A stretch of 64,000 bases of DNA, from the NCBI GenBank assembly GCA_018223125.1, contig JAAEZA010000012.1, forward strand, positions 1 through 64,000, given 5' to 3'. This document shows positions 1-7,968 of this stretch, piece by piece. Source of the DNA: Paracoccaceae bacterium (GTDB lineage: Bacteria > Pseudomonadota > Alphaproteobacteria > Rhodobacterales > Rhodobacteraceae). The stretch's first letter is position 1. Each line of letters opens with the position of its first letter. The notes under the pieces are model-generated. The model did not search any database. It saw only the letters and a program-made list of their open reading frames with translations, and was not told the origin of the DNA. Position numbers and translations under genes: made by a program.

Positions 1-2
1 TG

Positions 3-107
3 GAGGAATTGTCTGTGGCAATGGTGGATGCGTCTATCTGTGGACTCGGTCAGGCAGCGCCCAATCCGATCCGCTCGGTCATGAAGCATTTTCCTGACGA
101 GGTGTGA
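3..107 (+). CDS. C-terminal end of a NuoF/FdsB-like NADH-binding subunit (partial)
   Basis: Only the last 34 codons are present, ending in TGA at 105-107; the gene begins left of the window. The tail contains DASICGLGQAAPNPIRSVM, which resembles the cysteine-containing C-terminal region of NuoF and of the beta subunit (FdsB) of soluble NAD-dependent formate dehydrogenases. Those proteins carry FMN, an NADH site and an Fe-S cluster. The stop overlaps the GTG start of the next gene, so the two may be co-translated. I cannot tell NuoF from FdsB with so little sequence. Confidence 0.6.
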   Translation, partial: EELSVAMVDASICGLGQAAPNPIRSVMKHFPDEV

Positions 108-817
108 CGGACGTCTTGCCTTTTGACTTGCTGAATACCGGAGCAAGCCGCGAAGCTGTGGGCGTTGCTATGGCTTTCTTCGCGCTTGGCGGCGTTTGCG
201 CTGTGATCTACTGGGGTGGCTATTGTTATCGCAGGACGGGTGCGGCGCGGTCTTTCATCAAGACACTCAGTGTTGCGAGTCTCGCCCTTGCTGCATGGAG
301 TATCGGGGGAGACTGGCGCCTGATTGCTGCACTTTCATTCTGTGCGCTGGGCGATTATGCGCTGTCGCGCAACAGTGACCGGCTTTTTCTGCTGGGTGTC
401 GGGGCGTTTGCTGTCGGGCATTTGTTCTATATCGGCACGTTTCTGACACATCCTGCCGCTGATCCTTCACGGCTTGCTTCTGCCCCCCGTTTGGCAGTTA
501 TGGCTGGACTGGCTGTTTTAGGGGGCGCGATGACTGTCCTGCTTTACCGGACAGCCAAGGAACTGCGGTTCGCGGTGGTTGCATATGTGCCGGTAATCAT
601 CGTGATGGGCGGTTCGGCACTGGTTTTGCCCGACAGAGGTGTTCTGGCGTTGGCCCTGTGCGGCGCCTTTGTGTTCATGCTGTCCGATCTCATCCTTTCG
701 CTGGAGCTATTTGTGATTCCCGAAGGAAGCCGCTGGCTTTACCTGACACCTTTCGCAGTATGGGGAACCTATTGGTGCGCGCAGGCACTGCTTTTGGCAG
801 GATTGCTTGCTGGATAG
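104..817 (+). CDS. YhhN-family (lysoplasmalogenase-like) membrane protein
   Basis: This 237-residue protein is almost entirely hydrophobic, with about seven to eight membrane segments. It carries the acidic ALGDYAL patch near residue 85 and the LFLLGVGAFAVGHLFYI stretch near residue 94, both typical of the YhhN/TMEM86 family, whose animal members hydrolyse lysoplasmalogen. The bacterial substrate is not established. The GTG start at 104 lies inside the upstream stop codon (GTGA overlap), which favours this start. No clear terminator follows; the next gene is acpP after a 335-base gap. Confidence 0.75.
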   Translation: MTDVLPFDLLNTGASREAVGVAMAFFALGGVCAVIYWGGYCYRRTGAARSFIKTLSVASLALAAWSIGGDWRLIAALSFCALGDYALSRNSDRLFLLGVGAFAVGHLFYIGTFLTHPAADPSRLASAPRLAVMAGLAVLGGAMTVLLYRTAKELRFAVVAYVPVIIVMGGSALVLPDRGVLALALCGAFVFMLSDLILSLELFVIPEGSRWLYLTPFAVWGTYWCAQALLLAGLLAG

Positions 818-1008
818 TCCGGCTGGACTCAGACGCTGATTCCCCGAACGGCTGTGAAACCTTACGAAAAAACCGTGACATCCCGGGGGAGGGCTGCCTT
901 GGCGGCCTCGAAATCCGGACGTATTGTGCCCGTAACGGATTGCGAAATCGGAAAAAAACGGGTTTTCCGTGCTCTCAGACTTGTGCCTGTAGGGATATTG
1001 GAAAACAT

Positions 1009-1036
1009 TTGCCAACAGGGTAACTTATGGTATAGC
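1009..1036 (+). promoter_or_regulatory. Predicted sigma70-type promoter of acpP
   Basis: TTGCCA at 1009-1014 and TATAGC at 1031-1036 are separated by 16 bases, giving a start near 1043 and a leader of about 110 bases before acpP. The rest of the 818-1152 gap holds no gene that I can support; a 7-bp inverted repeat (CGGAAAA/TTTTCCG) at 949-969 is the only other structure I see there. Confidence 0.5.
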
Positions 1037-1152
1037 GCGGCACGAGTTAACCGGTGAACGGGGGCCTTTGGGCTTCGTGATCATCTTTTGAGGTGCCTGC
1101 TTGCGGGCCAAAGGCGAAGGCAGAGCTTTCGCGAAATATGAGGATAGAAAAC

Positions 1153-1386
1153 ATGAGCGACATCGCAGATCGCGTGAGAAAAATCGTTGTCGAGCACCTG
1201 AGCGTTGACGAAGACAAAGTTGTTGAGGGTGCGTCCTTCATCGACGATCTGGGCGCAGACAGCCTTGACACTGTTGAACTGGTTATGGCCTTCGAAGAGG
1301 AATTCGGCATCGAAATCCCTGACGACGCGGCTGAAACCATCCAGTCTTTCGGCGATGCAGTGAAGTTCATCAAAGAAGCTTCCTAA
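1153..1386 (+). CDS. acpP: Acyl carrier protein
   Basis: The 77-residue product is a canonical acidic ACP. It has the phosphopantetheine attachment motif [10 protein letters not shown], with the modified serine at about residue 36, and the four-helix ACP pattern through [10 protein letters not shown]. It carries growing acyl chains in fatty acid synthesis. The ATG at 1153 was chosen because the product then begins MSDIADRV as in other ACPs; the reading frame is open further upstream, but that part has no ACP similarity. A terminator follows, so acpP is probably transcribed alone from the promoter at 1009. fabF lies 1 kb downstream. Confidence 0.97.
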   Translation: MSDIADRVRKIVVEHLSVDEDKVVEGASFIDDLGADSLDTVELVMAFEEEFGIEIPDDAAETIQSFGDAVKFIKEAS

Positions 1387-1415
1387 GACTTCCGGTCTTA
1401 CACCACAGAATTTTG

Positions 1416-1447
1416 AAACGCGGTCCCTTTCGGGCCGCGTTTTGCGT
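1416..1447 (+). terminator. Rho-independent terminator of acpP
   Basis: AAACGCGGTCCC (1416-1427) pairs with GGGCCGCGTTT (1432-1442) around a short TTTC loop with one bulge, followed by a T-rich tail. It lies 30 bases after the acpP stop. Confidence 0.85.
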
Positions 1448-1538
1448 TTTGGACTTAAAACGTCGGTGGTGTGTTAGGGAAAGGGGCGGCGTTGCGCTAT
1501 TGTGATTCTTGTAAATCACGAAGCGGGGAGGCTGTGTC

Positions 1539-2282
1539 ATGATCATCTATCCAACTATCGAGTTAAAAGACGGGAAATGTGTCAGCCTGACACGGGGGCG
1601 TCTGGAAGAAGCTGCGATCTGGCATGTGGATCCATTAAGTGTGGCAAAGAGTTTTGCCGAGGCTGGGGCGTCGTGGATGCAGGTCACGGATTTCAATGCG
1701 ATTGAGGGCGGTTCGGAGAATGTCGATCTGGTTGAGGAGATCATCCGCACGGTAGGTATTCCGGTGCAGGTTGCCGGCGGAATGCGCAGTGTGGAATCCG
1801 CCGTGCGCTGGATTGACAAGGGTGCGGGGCGCATTGTGATCGGTACGGCGGCGGTAAAGCAACCGGCCTTGGTGCAACAACTGGCGCGGGCCTTTCCCGA
1901 CCAGATTATTGTTGCGGTGGACTGCTGGCGCGGGCGCGTTCTGACGGACGGATGGCGGGAAGAAAGCATGTTTGCGCCGATTCCCTTTCTGCGCAGCTAT
2001 GCCGATGCGCCGCTTGCCGGTTTCCTTGTTACTGACGTGGATGCCGATGTTGAGGATATCGAAGTCGGGGCTTCCGAGATCTCGGTTCTGGCTGCAAGCA
2101 CGCGCCATCCTGTCATCGCCAGCGGACTGGTGCGCAATCTTGATGATGTCTCCATGCTGAAGTACGCAGGGCATTGCGACGGGGTGATCATCGGGCGGGC
2201 CTTGTTCAATAAAAGCGTCGATTTGCGCAAGGCGCTGGAAATCGCCGTTCCCGAGGTGGAAGAGATCGCCAGCTTTGTCTAA
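1539..2282 (+). CDS. HisA/HisF-like TIM-barrel protein, degenerate HisA paralogue
   Basis: The 247-residue protein is a (beta/alpha)8 barrel of the HisA type. The phosphate-binding turns AGGMRS (79-84) and IASGLVRN (193-200) and the VAVDCWRG strand (Asp128) are recognisable. Several HisA hallmarks are altered: the catalytic Asp of strand 1 (PAIDL in HisA) is Glu8 (PTIELKDG), and the TD..RDGT loop after strand 5 is TDVDADV, without the Gly-Thr phosphate contact. It may therefore not be a ProFAR isomerase. A good Shine-Dalgarno (GGGGAGG) precedes the ATG at 1539. It sits alone between the fatty-acid genes acpP and fabF, with no other his gene in the window. Confidence 0.75.
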   Translation: MIIYPTIELKDGKCVSLTRGRLEEAAIWHVDPLSVAKSFAEAGASWMQVTDFNAIEGGSENVDLVEEIIRTVGIPVQVAGGMRSVESAVRWIDKGAGRIVIGTAAVKQPALVQQLARAFPDQIIVAVDCWRGRVLTDGWREESMFAPIPFLRSYADAPLAGFLVTDVDADVEDIEVGASEISVLAASTRHPVIASGLVRNLDDVSMLKYAGHCDGVIIGRALFNKSVDLRKALEIAVPEVEEIASFV

Positions 2283-2393
2283 CGGTATAGTGCCAAACGT
2301 ATGATTAAGATTTGAAGCCGCCAATTACTTGCCCAGAGTGGCGCAAGGCTGTAGAGAGGCTTGGAAGTAAATAACCAAGATACGAGGGCTAGT

Positions 2394-3653
2394 ATGCGTC
2401 GGGTTGTTGTCACAGGTTTGGGTATGGTTTCGCCGCTGGCATGTGGTGTGGAAGAAACATGGAAGCGTTTGCTGGCGGGTGACAGTGCTGCGGGGACGAT
2501 TACGCGGTTTGATGCGGATCATCTGGCGACGAATTACGCCTGTGAAATCCCGCGCGGGGATGGCTCTGACGGGACGTTCAATCCGGATGACTGGATGGAG
2601 CCGAAAGAGCAGCGCAAGGTGGATGATTTTATCCTATATGGCATTGCGGCGGCGACACAGGCTGTGGAAGACAGCGGCTGGACCCCGAAAGAGGAAGAAG
2701 ACTTCCACCGCACTGGTGTTCTGATCGGTTCCGGAATTGGCGGTCTGGATTCCATTGCGCAGACTGCGATCACCCTGAAGGAAAAGGGCCCGCGCCGGGT
2801 ATCGCCGTTTTTTATTCCCGGGGCGCTGATCAATCTGGTTTCCGGTCAGGTTTCCATCAAATACGGCTTTAAAGGCCCGAACCATTCGGTTGTGACGGCT
2901 TGTTCCACAGGGGCGCATGCAATTGGCGATGCAGCGCGGATCATTGCGCTTGATGATGCGGATGTGATGATTGCCGGTGGTGCCGAAGGTGCGATCTGCG
3001 AGATTGGCATGGCTGGTTTCAACGCCTGTAAGGCGCTGAGCACGAAACGCCGTGACGAACCGAAATCCGCGAGCCGCCCTTATGATACGGACCGTGACGG
3101 TTTCGTCATGGGCGAAGGTGCCGGTATCGTGGTTCTGGAAGAATACGAGCACGCCAAGGCCCGTGGTGCGAAGATTTACGCCGAGGTTCTGGGCTACGGC
3201 ATGTCAGGTGATGCCTATCACATCACCGCGCCGTCCGAAGACGGTGACGGCGGCTTCCGTGCCATGAAAGCGGCGCTGAAACGGGCCGGACTGGAGCCGG
3301 AGGACGTTGATTACATCAATGCGCACGGCACATCCACGATGGCTGACACGATTGAACTGGGCGCGGTGGAGCGTTTGCTTGGGGATCATGCCAAGGATGC
3401 AACAATGTCGTCGACCAAATCGTCGATCGGGCATCTGTTGGGCGCAGCGGGTGCGGTTGAAGCGATCTTCTGTATCCTTGCCCTGCGGGACCAGACTGCG
3501 CCACCGACGATTAATCTGGATAATCCTGCTGTGGACAGCAAAATCGACCTTGCGCCGAATTCCGCGCGTAAACGGGAAATTGAAGTCGCGCTGTCGAACT
3601 CTTTCGGGTTTGGTGGTACGAACGCTTGCCTGATTATGGGGCGCGCTTCTTAA
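2394..3653 (+). CDS. fabF: 3-oxoacyl-[acyl-carrier-protein] synthase II
   Basis: This 419-residue condensing enzyme elongates acyl-ACP with malonyl-ACP. The Cys-His-His triad is visible: the nucleophile in VVTACSTGAHAIGDA, one His in INAHGTSTMADT and the other in KSSIGHLLGAAGAVEA. The ATG at 2394 gives the usual MRRVVVTGLGMVSPL start and has a GAGGG ribosome site about 8 bases upstream; an in-frame TTG at 2361 is less likely. Substrate (ACP) and enzyme are encoded in one neighbourhood (acpP at 1153). A terminator overlaps its stop codon. Confidence 0.97.
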   Translation: MRRVVVTGLGMVSPLACGVEETWKRLLAGDSAAGTITRFDADHLATNYACEIPRGDGSDGTFNPDDWMEPKEQRKVDDFILYGIAAATQAVEDSGWTPKEEEDFHRTGVLIGSGIGGLDSIAQTAITLKEKGPRRVSPFFIPGALINLVSGQVSIKYGFKGPNHSVVTACSTGAHAIGDAARIIALDDADVMIAGGAEGAICEIGMAGFNACKALSTKRRDEPKSASRPYDTDRDGFVMGEGAGIVVLEEYEHAKARGAKIYAEVLGYGMSGDAYHITAPSEDGDGGFRAMKAALKRAGLEPEDVDYINAHGTSTMADTIELGAVERLLGDHAKDATMSSTKSSIGHLLGAAGAVEAIFCILALRDQTAPPTINLDNPAVDSKIDLAPNSARKREIEVALSNSFGFGGTNACLIMGRAS

Positions 3654-3664
3654 GCGCCCCTTTT
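3638..3664 (+). terminator. Terminator overlapping the fabF stop codon
   Basis: GGGGCGC (3638-3644) pairs exactly with GCGCCCC (3654-3660), followed by TTTT. The loop contains the fabF TAA at 3651-3653, so the last codons of fabF form the left arm. Confidence 0.75.
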
Positions 3665-3729
3665 ACGGGTCTCGGTAAGATATTTGCCGCACCGGTGCGT
3701 GTACCGGCGGCTCAGCGGAAAGCGCAAAA

Positions 3730-4896
3730 ATGGCACGGCATATTGCGGCGAACTTCGTCAACCTTCTGATTGTGCTGCTGGTTGTTGCCGGCGGCTTGTT
3801 CTTTTGGGCCAAGGCGGAATTTACCCGTCCCGGACCATTGCAGAACTCTATCTATATTGAGGTGCCGCGTGGCGGTACGGTCAGCCGGCTGTCCAAGACG
3901 CTGGAGGAGCAGGGAGCTGTGTCCTACGGGCTGATCATGCGGGTCGCGTCCGATTACAACGGGCAGGCGAGCCAGTTGAAGTTCGGGAATTACGAAATTC
4001 CGGCGCGTGCTTCGATGGCGGATATTCTGGACATTGTCACCAAGGGCGGGGCGGGTTCCTTCCGGTTCCTTGCGAACTATCGCATCGGTATTCGCGGTGC
4101 TAAAATGACCCTTTCCGAGCGGGAACCCGGCACTGGCAAGACCGAAGAACTGGCCGAATTCGAAGAAGGTGCGGAACTGCCGGAGCCTTATGCAAAGCTG
4201 GTTGAGGCGAAAACCCCTATTGTATACCGGATTACCGTGGCAGAAGGCACAACCAGCTGGCAGATCGTGGAAAGCCTGAAACAGGCGGATTTCCTTGGTG
4301 GCACGTTCGAAAATGTACCCCCGGAAGGTATGCTTTCCCCGAACACTTATGAGGTGCGGCGCGGTACGCTTGTAGAAGATGTGATCGAGCAGATGTATCA
4401 GGCGCAGGAGCGGATCCTTGCGGAAGAATGGGAAAACCGTGCAGAGGGTCTGCCGTTTGATACGCCCGAAGCCGCTTTGACGCTTGCTTCTATCATCGAG
4501 AAGGAAACCGGCGTTGCAGAGGAGCGGGCCGAGGTGTCAGCGGTGTTTGTAAATCGTCTGAACAAGGGCATGAAACTGCAAATGGATTCCACGGTCGAGT
4601 ATGGCATCACCAATGGTGAGGGTTTTCTGGAGCGGGGCCTGCGGCGGAGCGAGCTGTCAAAGAAGACGCCTTATAACACCTATATCATTGAGGGGCTACC
4701 GCCTGGCCCGATCGGAAATCCCGGACGGGATGCGATTCACGCGACCTTGCATCCAAACGAAAGCAACAATTTGTTCTTCGTGGCTGACGGCACGGGTGGA
4801 CATGCCTTTGCGGAAACACTGGTAGAGCACAACGCGAATGTTGCAAAATGGCGCAAGATCGAAGCTGAGAAACGGCGGCAAAGCAACGGCGGGTGA
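3730..4896 (+). CDS. mltG: Endolytic murein transglycosylase MltG
   Basis: The 388-residue inner-membrane protein has one N-terminal membrane segment (about residues 9-27), a LysM-like region and the YceG/MltG domain. The catalytic glutamate is expected in ASIIEKETGVAEE near residue 258, and LPPGPIGNPG.DAI near the C-terminal third is the family signature. MltG cleaves nascent glycan strands and so sets their length. The start at 3730 puts the membrane helix at the N-terminus. It is the last housekeeping gene before the GTA cluster. Confidence 0.93.
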   Translation: MARHIAANFVNLLIVLLVVAGGLFFWAKAEFTRPGPLQNSIYIEVPRGGTVSRLSKTLEEQGAVSYGLIMRVASDYNGQASQLKFGNYEIPARASMADILDIVTKGGAGSFRFLANYRIGIRGAKMTLSEREPGTGKTEELAEFEEGAELPEPYAKLVEAKTPIVYRITVAEGTTSWQIVESLKQADFLGGTFENVPPEGMLSPNTYEVRRGTLVEDVIEQMYQAQERILAEEWENRAEGLPFDTPEAALTLASIIEKETGVAEERAEVSAVFVNRLNKGMKLQMDSTVEYGITNGEGFLERGLRRSELSKKTPYNTYIIEGLPPGPIGNPGRDAIHATLHPNESNNLFFVADGTGGHAFAETLVEHNANVAKWRKIEAEKRRQSNGG

Positions 4897-4984
4897 CAAC
4901 CTGCGATCTGTAGAAAACGTTTTGTTTTCAGTTGGTTGGTTGTGGTGTTGCGTCTTGGGTGTTGCGCGGAGCATGCGGGTTTGA

Positions 4985-5013
4985 TTGACTTTGCGACCGC
5001 CGCCCGGTATACC
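4985..5013 (+). promoter_or_regulatory. Predicted strong promoter upstream of the GTA cluster
   Basis: TTGACT (4985-4990) and TATACC (5008-5013) are separated by exactly 17 bases, a near-consensus sigma70 arrangement. A transcript would start near 5020 and run straight into the hairpin at 5039-5073 before reaching g1. It is the best promoter match I see in the 4897-5117 gap. Confidence 0.55.
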
Positions 5014-5038
5014 TTTGGACAAGATGGAAGAAGTGGGT

Positions 5039-5073
5039 AACGACCCGGGCAGAATATGCCTAGGGTCGTTTTT
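5039..5073 (+). terminator. Rho-independent terminator/attenuator just before GTA g1
   Basis: AACGACCC (5039-5046) pairs perfectly with GGGTCGTT (5063-5070), with an inner GGC/GCC pairing, and a run of T residues follows at 5069-5073. On the minus strand no T run follows, so it acts on rightward transcription. It lies 45 bases before g1 and about 25 bases after the predicted promoter, so it could end the mltG transcript, attenuate GTA transcription, or both. Confidence 0.75.
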
Positions 5074-5117
5074 CGTTTCTGTCGTCGCGGTGATGGCACC
5101 GGTAGGAACCCTTATAC

Positions 5118-5444
5118 ATGACAAAAATAGAAGACGTGGACGTGCAAGCGTTGCCGCTGCTTTTGCGTGAAGCACGGGCAGCTGTGGCTGGACTGCGCAA
5201 GCGTATTATTCGCGATTTGTCGGAAAGGTCTCCTCATGCCGAACCTATCTCAACTGCGCAATTGTTAACCCTTGTACGGGAATACAGTGCCGCAGTTTTG
5301 CATGTAACGTCGCTTGAGGCCCACATTGAAAAACACAGCAGCGCCATCCGCGGTGTCGTCCAAGGAGACGCCGTCAACCTTGAACATGCAAGACGGGAAG
5401 TCCTTGACCGACTTGCTCGGTTCCGCGACCGAAGCGGAGATTGA
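5118..5444 (+). CDS. GTA small terminase-like protein (g1)
   Basis: The 108-residue, charged, helical protein occupies the g1 position of the Rhodobacter capsulatus GTA cluster, whose product is the small terminase (TerS-like) protein that works with TerL in headful DNA packaging. No catalytic motif is expected. Residues 8-30 and 48-75 look like coiled-coil helices. The ATG at 5118 has a TAGGAA site about 13 bases upstream. Its end overlaps the probable start of terL by about 59 bases, a sign of tight coupling. The assignment rests mainly on position, size and character. Confidence 0.75.
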   Translation: MTKIEDVDVQALPLLLREARAAVAGLRKRIIRDLSERSPHAEPISTAQLLTLVREYSAAVLHVTSLEAHIEKHSSAIRGVVQGDAVNLEHARREVLDRLARFRDRSGD

Positions 5445-6093
5445 AGAATTCCTTGCAGGGCTGAGTGATCAAACGTTGATGGCCCTGCCTTACCTGTTTG
5501 ACTTCTGGGCTTTGCCACACCAGCGGGCACCAAGCGGTGACTGGGCCACTTGGGTGATCATGGGGGGGCGAGGGGCGGGTAAGACCCGTGCAGGCGCGGA
5601 ATGGGTGCGCCAGCAAGTCGAAGGGGCAGAGCCTTTCGAGCAAGGGCGGTATCGTCGTGTGGCGCTGGTGGGAGAGACGCTCGATCAGGTGCGCGAGGTG
5701 ATGGTGTTTGGTGAGAGTGGCATTATGGCCTGTAGCCCGCCCGATCGCAAACCGGAATGGCAGGGATCCCGTCGTGTGCTGGTCTGGCCGAACGGGGCCG
5801 AGGCCTGGGCCATGTCTGCAAGCAGTCCCGAAAGTTTGCGTGGCCCGCAATTCGACTGCGCTTGGGCGGACGAGTTGGGCAAATGGCGGCGAGGGCGGGA
5901 ATGTTGGGACATGCTGCAATTTGCGCTGCGATTGGGGGATAACCCCCGCACGCTTGTGACAACGACACCGCGCAACATCGGAGTGTTAAAGGAGATACTG
6001 AAGGCAGAGGATACGGCTGTAACCCACGCGCCGACCGAGGCGAACAAGGCCAATCTTGCGCCCGGTTTCTTGAAGAAAGTGTACACGGATTAA
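5386..6093 (+). CDS. GTA terminase large subunit, ATPase part (g2, cut by in-frame stop)
   Basis: The 235 residues form the N-terminal packaging ATPase of a TerL. Walker A is GGRGAGKTR, Walker B is FDCAWADE, and TLVTTTPRN is the coupling motif. The frame ends at TAA (6091-6093) after FLKKVYTD and continues without any shift as SGTRLGRQELEGRLLE, which is where intact GTA terminases read on (typically Tyr then a GTRLGRQEL-like stretch). A single TAT/TAC to TAA change explains it. The start at 5386 (ATG, inside g1) gives a natural N-terminus and a combined length of about 451 codons, normal for TerL. Later starts such as TTG 5404 cannot be excluded. The interruption could be a real mutation or an assembly error. 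Confidence 0.85.
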   Translation: MQDGKSLTDLLGSATEAEIEEFLAGLSDQTLMALPYLFDFWALPHQRAPSGDWATWVIMGGRGAGKTRAGAEWVRQQVEGAEPFEQGRYRRVALVGETLDQVREVMVFGESGIMACSPPDRKPEWQGSRRVLVWPNGAEAWAMSASSPESLRGPQFDCAWADELGKWRRGRECWDMLQFALRLGDNPRTLVTTTPRNIGVLKEILKAEDTAVTHAPTEANKANLAPGFLKKVYTD

Positions 6094-6105
6094 AGCGGGA
6101 CGCGG

Positions 6106-6741
6106 TTGGGCCGGCAAGAACTGGAGGGCCGGTTGCTGGAAGACGCGGAAGGCGCGCTGTGGCCGATGGAGCGACTGGAGGAGTTGCGGAGGGCGGAGGT
6201 GCCGGAACTGGACCGGATTGTGGTTGCGGTTGATCCGCCTGCCTCTGGCAAGTCCACATCGGATGCTTGCGGGATTGTTGTCGCAGGAATGCAGATGATT
6301 GGCGCGGGCCCGCAGGACTGGCGGGCGTGGGTGCTGGAGGATGCGAGCATTCGGGGGGCAAGCCCTGCGAAATGGGCTGCACGGGTCGTGGAAGCGGCGC
6401 GAAGCTGGCAGGCGGACCGAGTGGTCGCCGAGGTCAATCAGGGCGGTGACATGGTTGAGAGCGTTCTGCGCCAGCAGGATCCGCTGCTTGCCTATCGCGG
6501 TGTCCATGCGTCGCGCGGGAAATCTGTCAGGGCGGAGCCTGTGGCGGCGCTATACGAGCAGGGCCGCGTGTTTCACGCGCCCGGATTGCAGGCGTTAGAG
6601 GCACAGATGGGGGATATGACGCTGCTGGGGTATGAGGGCAAGGGATCGCCGGATCGGGTTGACGCCCTGGTTTGGGCATTGACGGATTTGATGATTGATC
6701 CGGCGGCGCAGTTCAAAAGGCCGCAGATACGCCGCCTGTAG
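6106..6741 (+). CDS. GTA terminase large subunit, nuclease part (g2, after the stop)
   Basis: This is the C-terminal RNase H-like nuclease of the same TerL, in the same frame as the ATPase part. The acidic metal ligands look intact: Asp in IVVAVDPPASGKSTSD, Glu in VVAEVNQGGDMVE and Asp in SPDRVDALVWAL. This domain cuts the DNA after headful packaging. If translated alone it could start at TTG 6106, but no good ribosome site precedes it. Conservation of all catalytic positions argues that the stop is recent, artefactual, read through, or tolerated as a two-chain terminase. Confidence 0.8.
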   Translation: MGRQELEGRLLEDAEGALWPMERLEELRRAEVPELDRIVVAVDPPASGKSTSDACGIVVAGMQMIGAGPQDWRAWVLEDASIRGASPAKWAARVVEAARSWQADRVVAEVNQGGDMVESVLRQQDPLLAYRGVHASRGKSVRAEPVAALYEQGRVFHAPGLQALEAQMGDMTLLGYEGKGSPDRVDALVWALTDLMIDPAAQFKRPQIRRL

Positions 6742-6789
6742 ATCGGCCTGCAACGCACTGTTTTAATTATAGATTAGGAGAAGTTTCAG

Positions 6790-7968
6790 ATGGTACTGCA
6801 ATTTTTGCGCAGTGCGTCCCAACGGGATGTGCCGGAAGAAAAAAACTCGGCGGCGGGACCGGTTATCGCGTTTCACGGAGCGGGACGGCCGGCCTGGTCT
6901 GCGCGGGATGTGGGCAGTCTGACACGCAGCGGATTTCTGGCCAATCCGGTCGGGTTTCGCTGTGTGAAGATGATTGCGGAAGCGGCGGCGGCGGTGCCAC
7001 TGATCGTGAGCGGGTCGGGAACGCGGTTTGAGGTGCATCCGTTAATCGACCTGCTGGCGCGGCCGAACGGGATTCAGGGCGGCGCGGACCTTTTGGAGAG
7101 TTTTTACGGACAGTTCCTGTTGTCCGGCGACGGGTATCTTGAGGCGGCAGGGAGCAGCCCGGATGGCGGGCCTGCCGAGATTTACGTCCTGCGCTCCGAC
7201 CGGATGAAGGTGGTTCCCGGCGCTGACGGGTGGCCGGATGCCTACGAATATTCGGTCGGTTCCCGTAAGGTTCGCTTTGACATGGGTACGGAGCTGCCGC
7301 CGGTCTGTCATGTACGGGCGTTCCACCCTTTGGATGATCATTACGGATTGTCCCCGATACAGGCGGCGGCGACGGCACTGGATGTTCACAATGCGGCCTG
7401 CCGCTGGTCCAAGGCGCTGCTGGACAATGCGGCGCGGCCAAGCGGTGCGATTGTGTACCGCGGGGTGGACGGACAGGGAAGCTTGCAGGCGGATCAGTAT
7501 GACCGGCTGGTAGAGGAGATCGAAGCAAACCATCAGGGAGCGCGCAATGCAGGGCGTCCGATGCTGCTGGAAGGCGGGCTTGACTGGAAGCCTATGGGGT
7601 TTTCGCCTTCGGATATGGAGTTCCAGAAAACCAAGGAAAGTGCGGCGCGGGAGGTGGCCCTTGCCTTCGGGGTGCCGCCTATGCTGCTGGGGCTGCCCGG
7701 CGATGCGACCTATGCAAATTATGCAGAAGCGAACCGCGCGTTCTATCGTCTGACAGTCCTGCCGCTGGTGCAGAAGCTGGCGGCGGGTTTGTCGGCGTGG
7801 CTGTCGGCTTTCTACGGTGAAACGCTGCGGCTGTCGGCAGACCTGGATGGTATTCCGGCCCTTGCGATAGAGCGGGAGGCGCAGTGGCGCCGCGTGGCAG
7901 AGGCAGGCTTTCTGACCGATCGGGAAAAGCGGAGGCTGTTGGGCTTGCCCGCTGAACCAGATGAGTAG
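6790..7968 (+). CDS. GTA portal protein (g3)
   Basis: The 392-residue protein is an HK97-type phage portal. Recognisable stretches are GFLANPVGFRCVKMIAEA (about 50-67), HPLDDHYGLSPIQAAA (about 178) and ESAAREVALAFGVPPMLLG (about 280), which belong to the stem and clip of the family. A dodecamer forms the ring at one capsid vertex through which DNA enters. A good ribosome site (TAGGAGAAG) precedes the ATG at 6790. Its last codons overlap g3.5. Confidence 0.95.
   Translation: MVLQFLRSASQRDVPEEKNSAAGPVIAFHGAGRPAWSARDVGSLTRSGFLANPVGFRCVKMIAEAAAAVPLIVSGSGTRFEVHPLIDLLARPNGIQGGADLLESFYGQFLLSGDGYLEAAGSSPDGGPAEIYVLRSDRMKVVPGADGWPDAYEYSVGSRKVRFDMGTELPPVCHVRAFHPLDDHYGLSPIQAAATALDVHNAACRWSKALLDNAARPSGAIVYRGVDGQGSLQADQYDRLVEEIEANHQGARNAGRPMLLEGGLDWKPMGFSPSDMEFQKTKESAAREVALAFGVPPMLLGLPGDATYANYAEANRAFYRLTVLPLVQKLAAGLSAWLSAFYGETLRLSADLDGIPALAIEREAQWRRVAEAGFLTDREKRRLLGLPAEPDE

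Noticed and set aside
4985-5170. 61-codon rightward frame over the GTA leader
   Set aside because: It spans the promoter and terminator hairpin and overlaps g1 in another frame; no coding signal.
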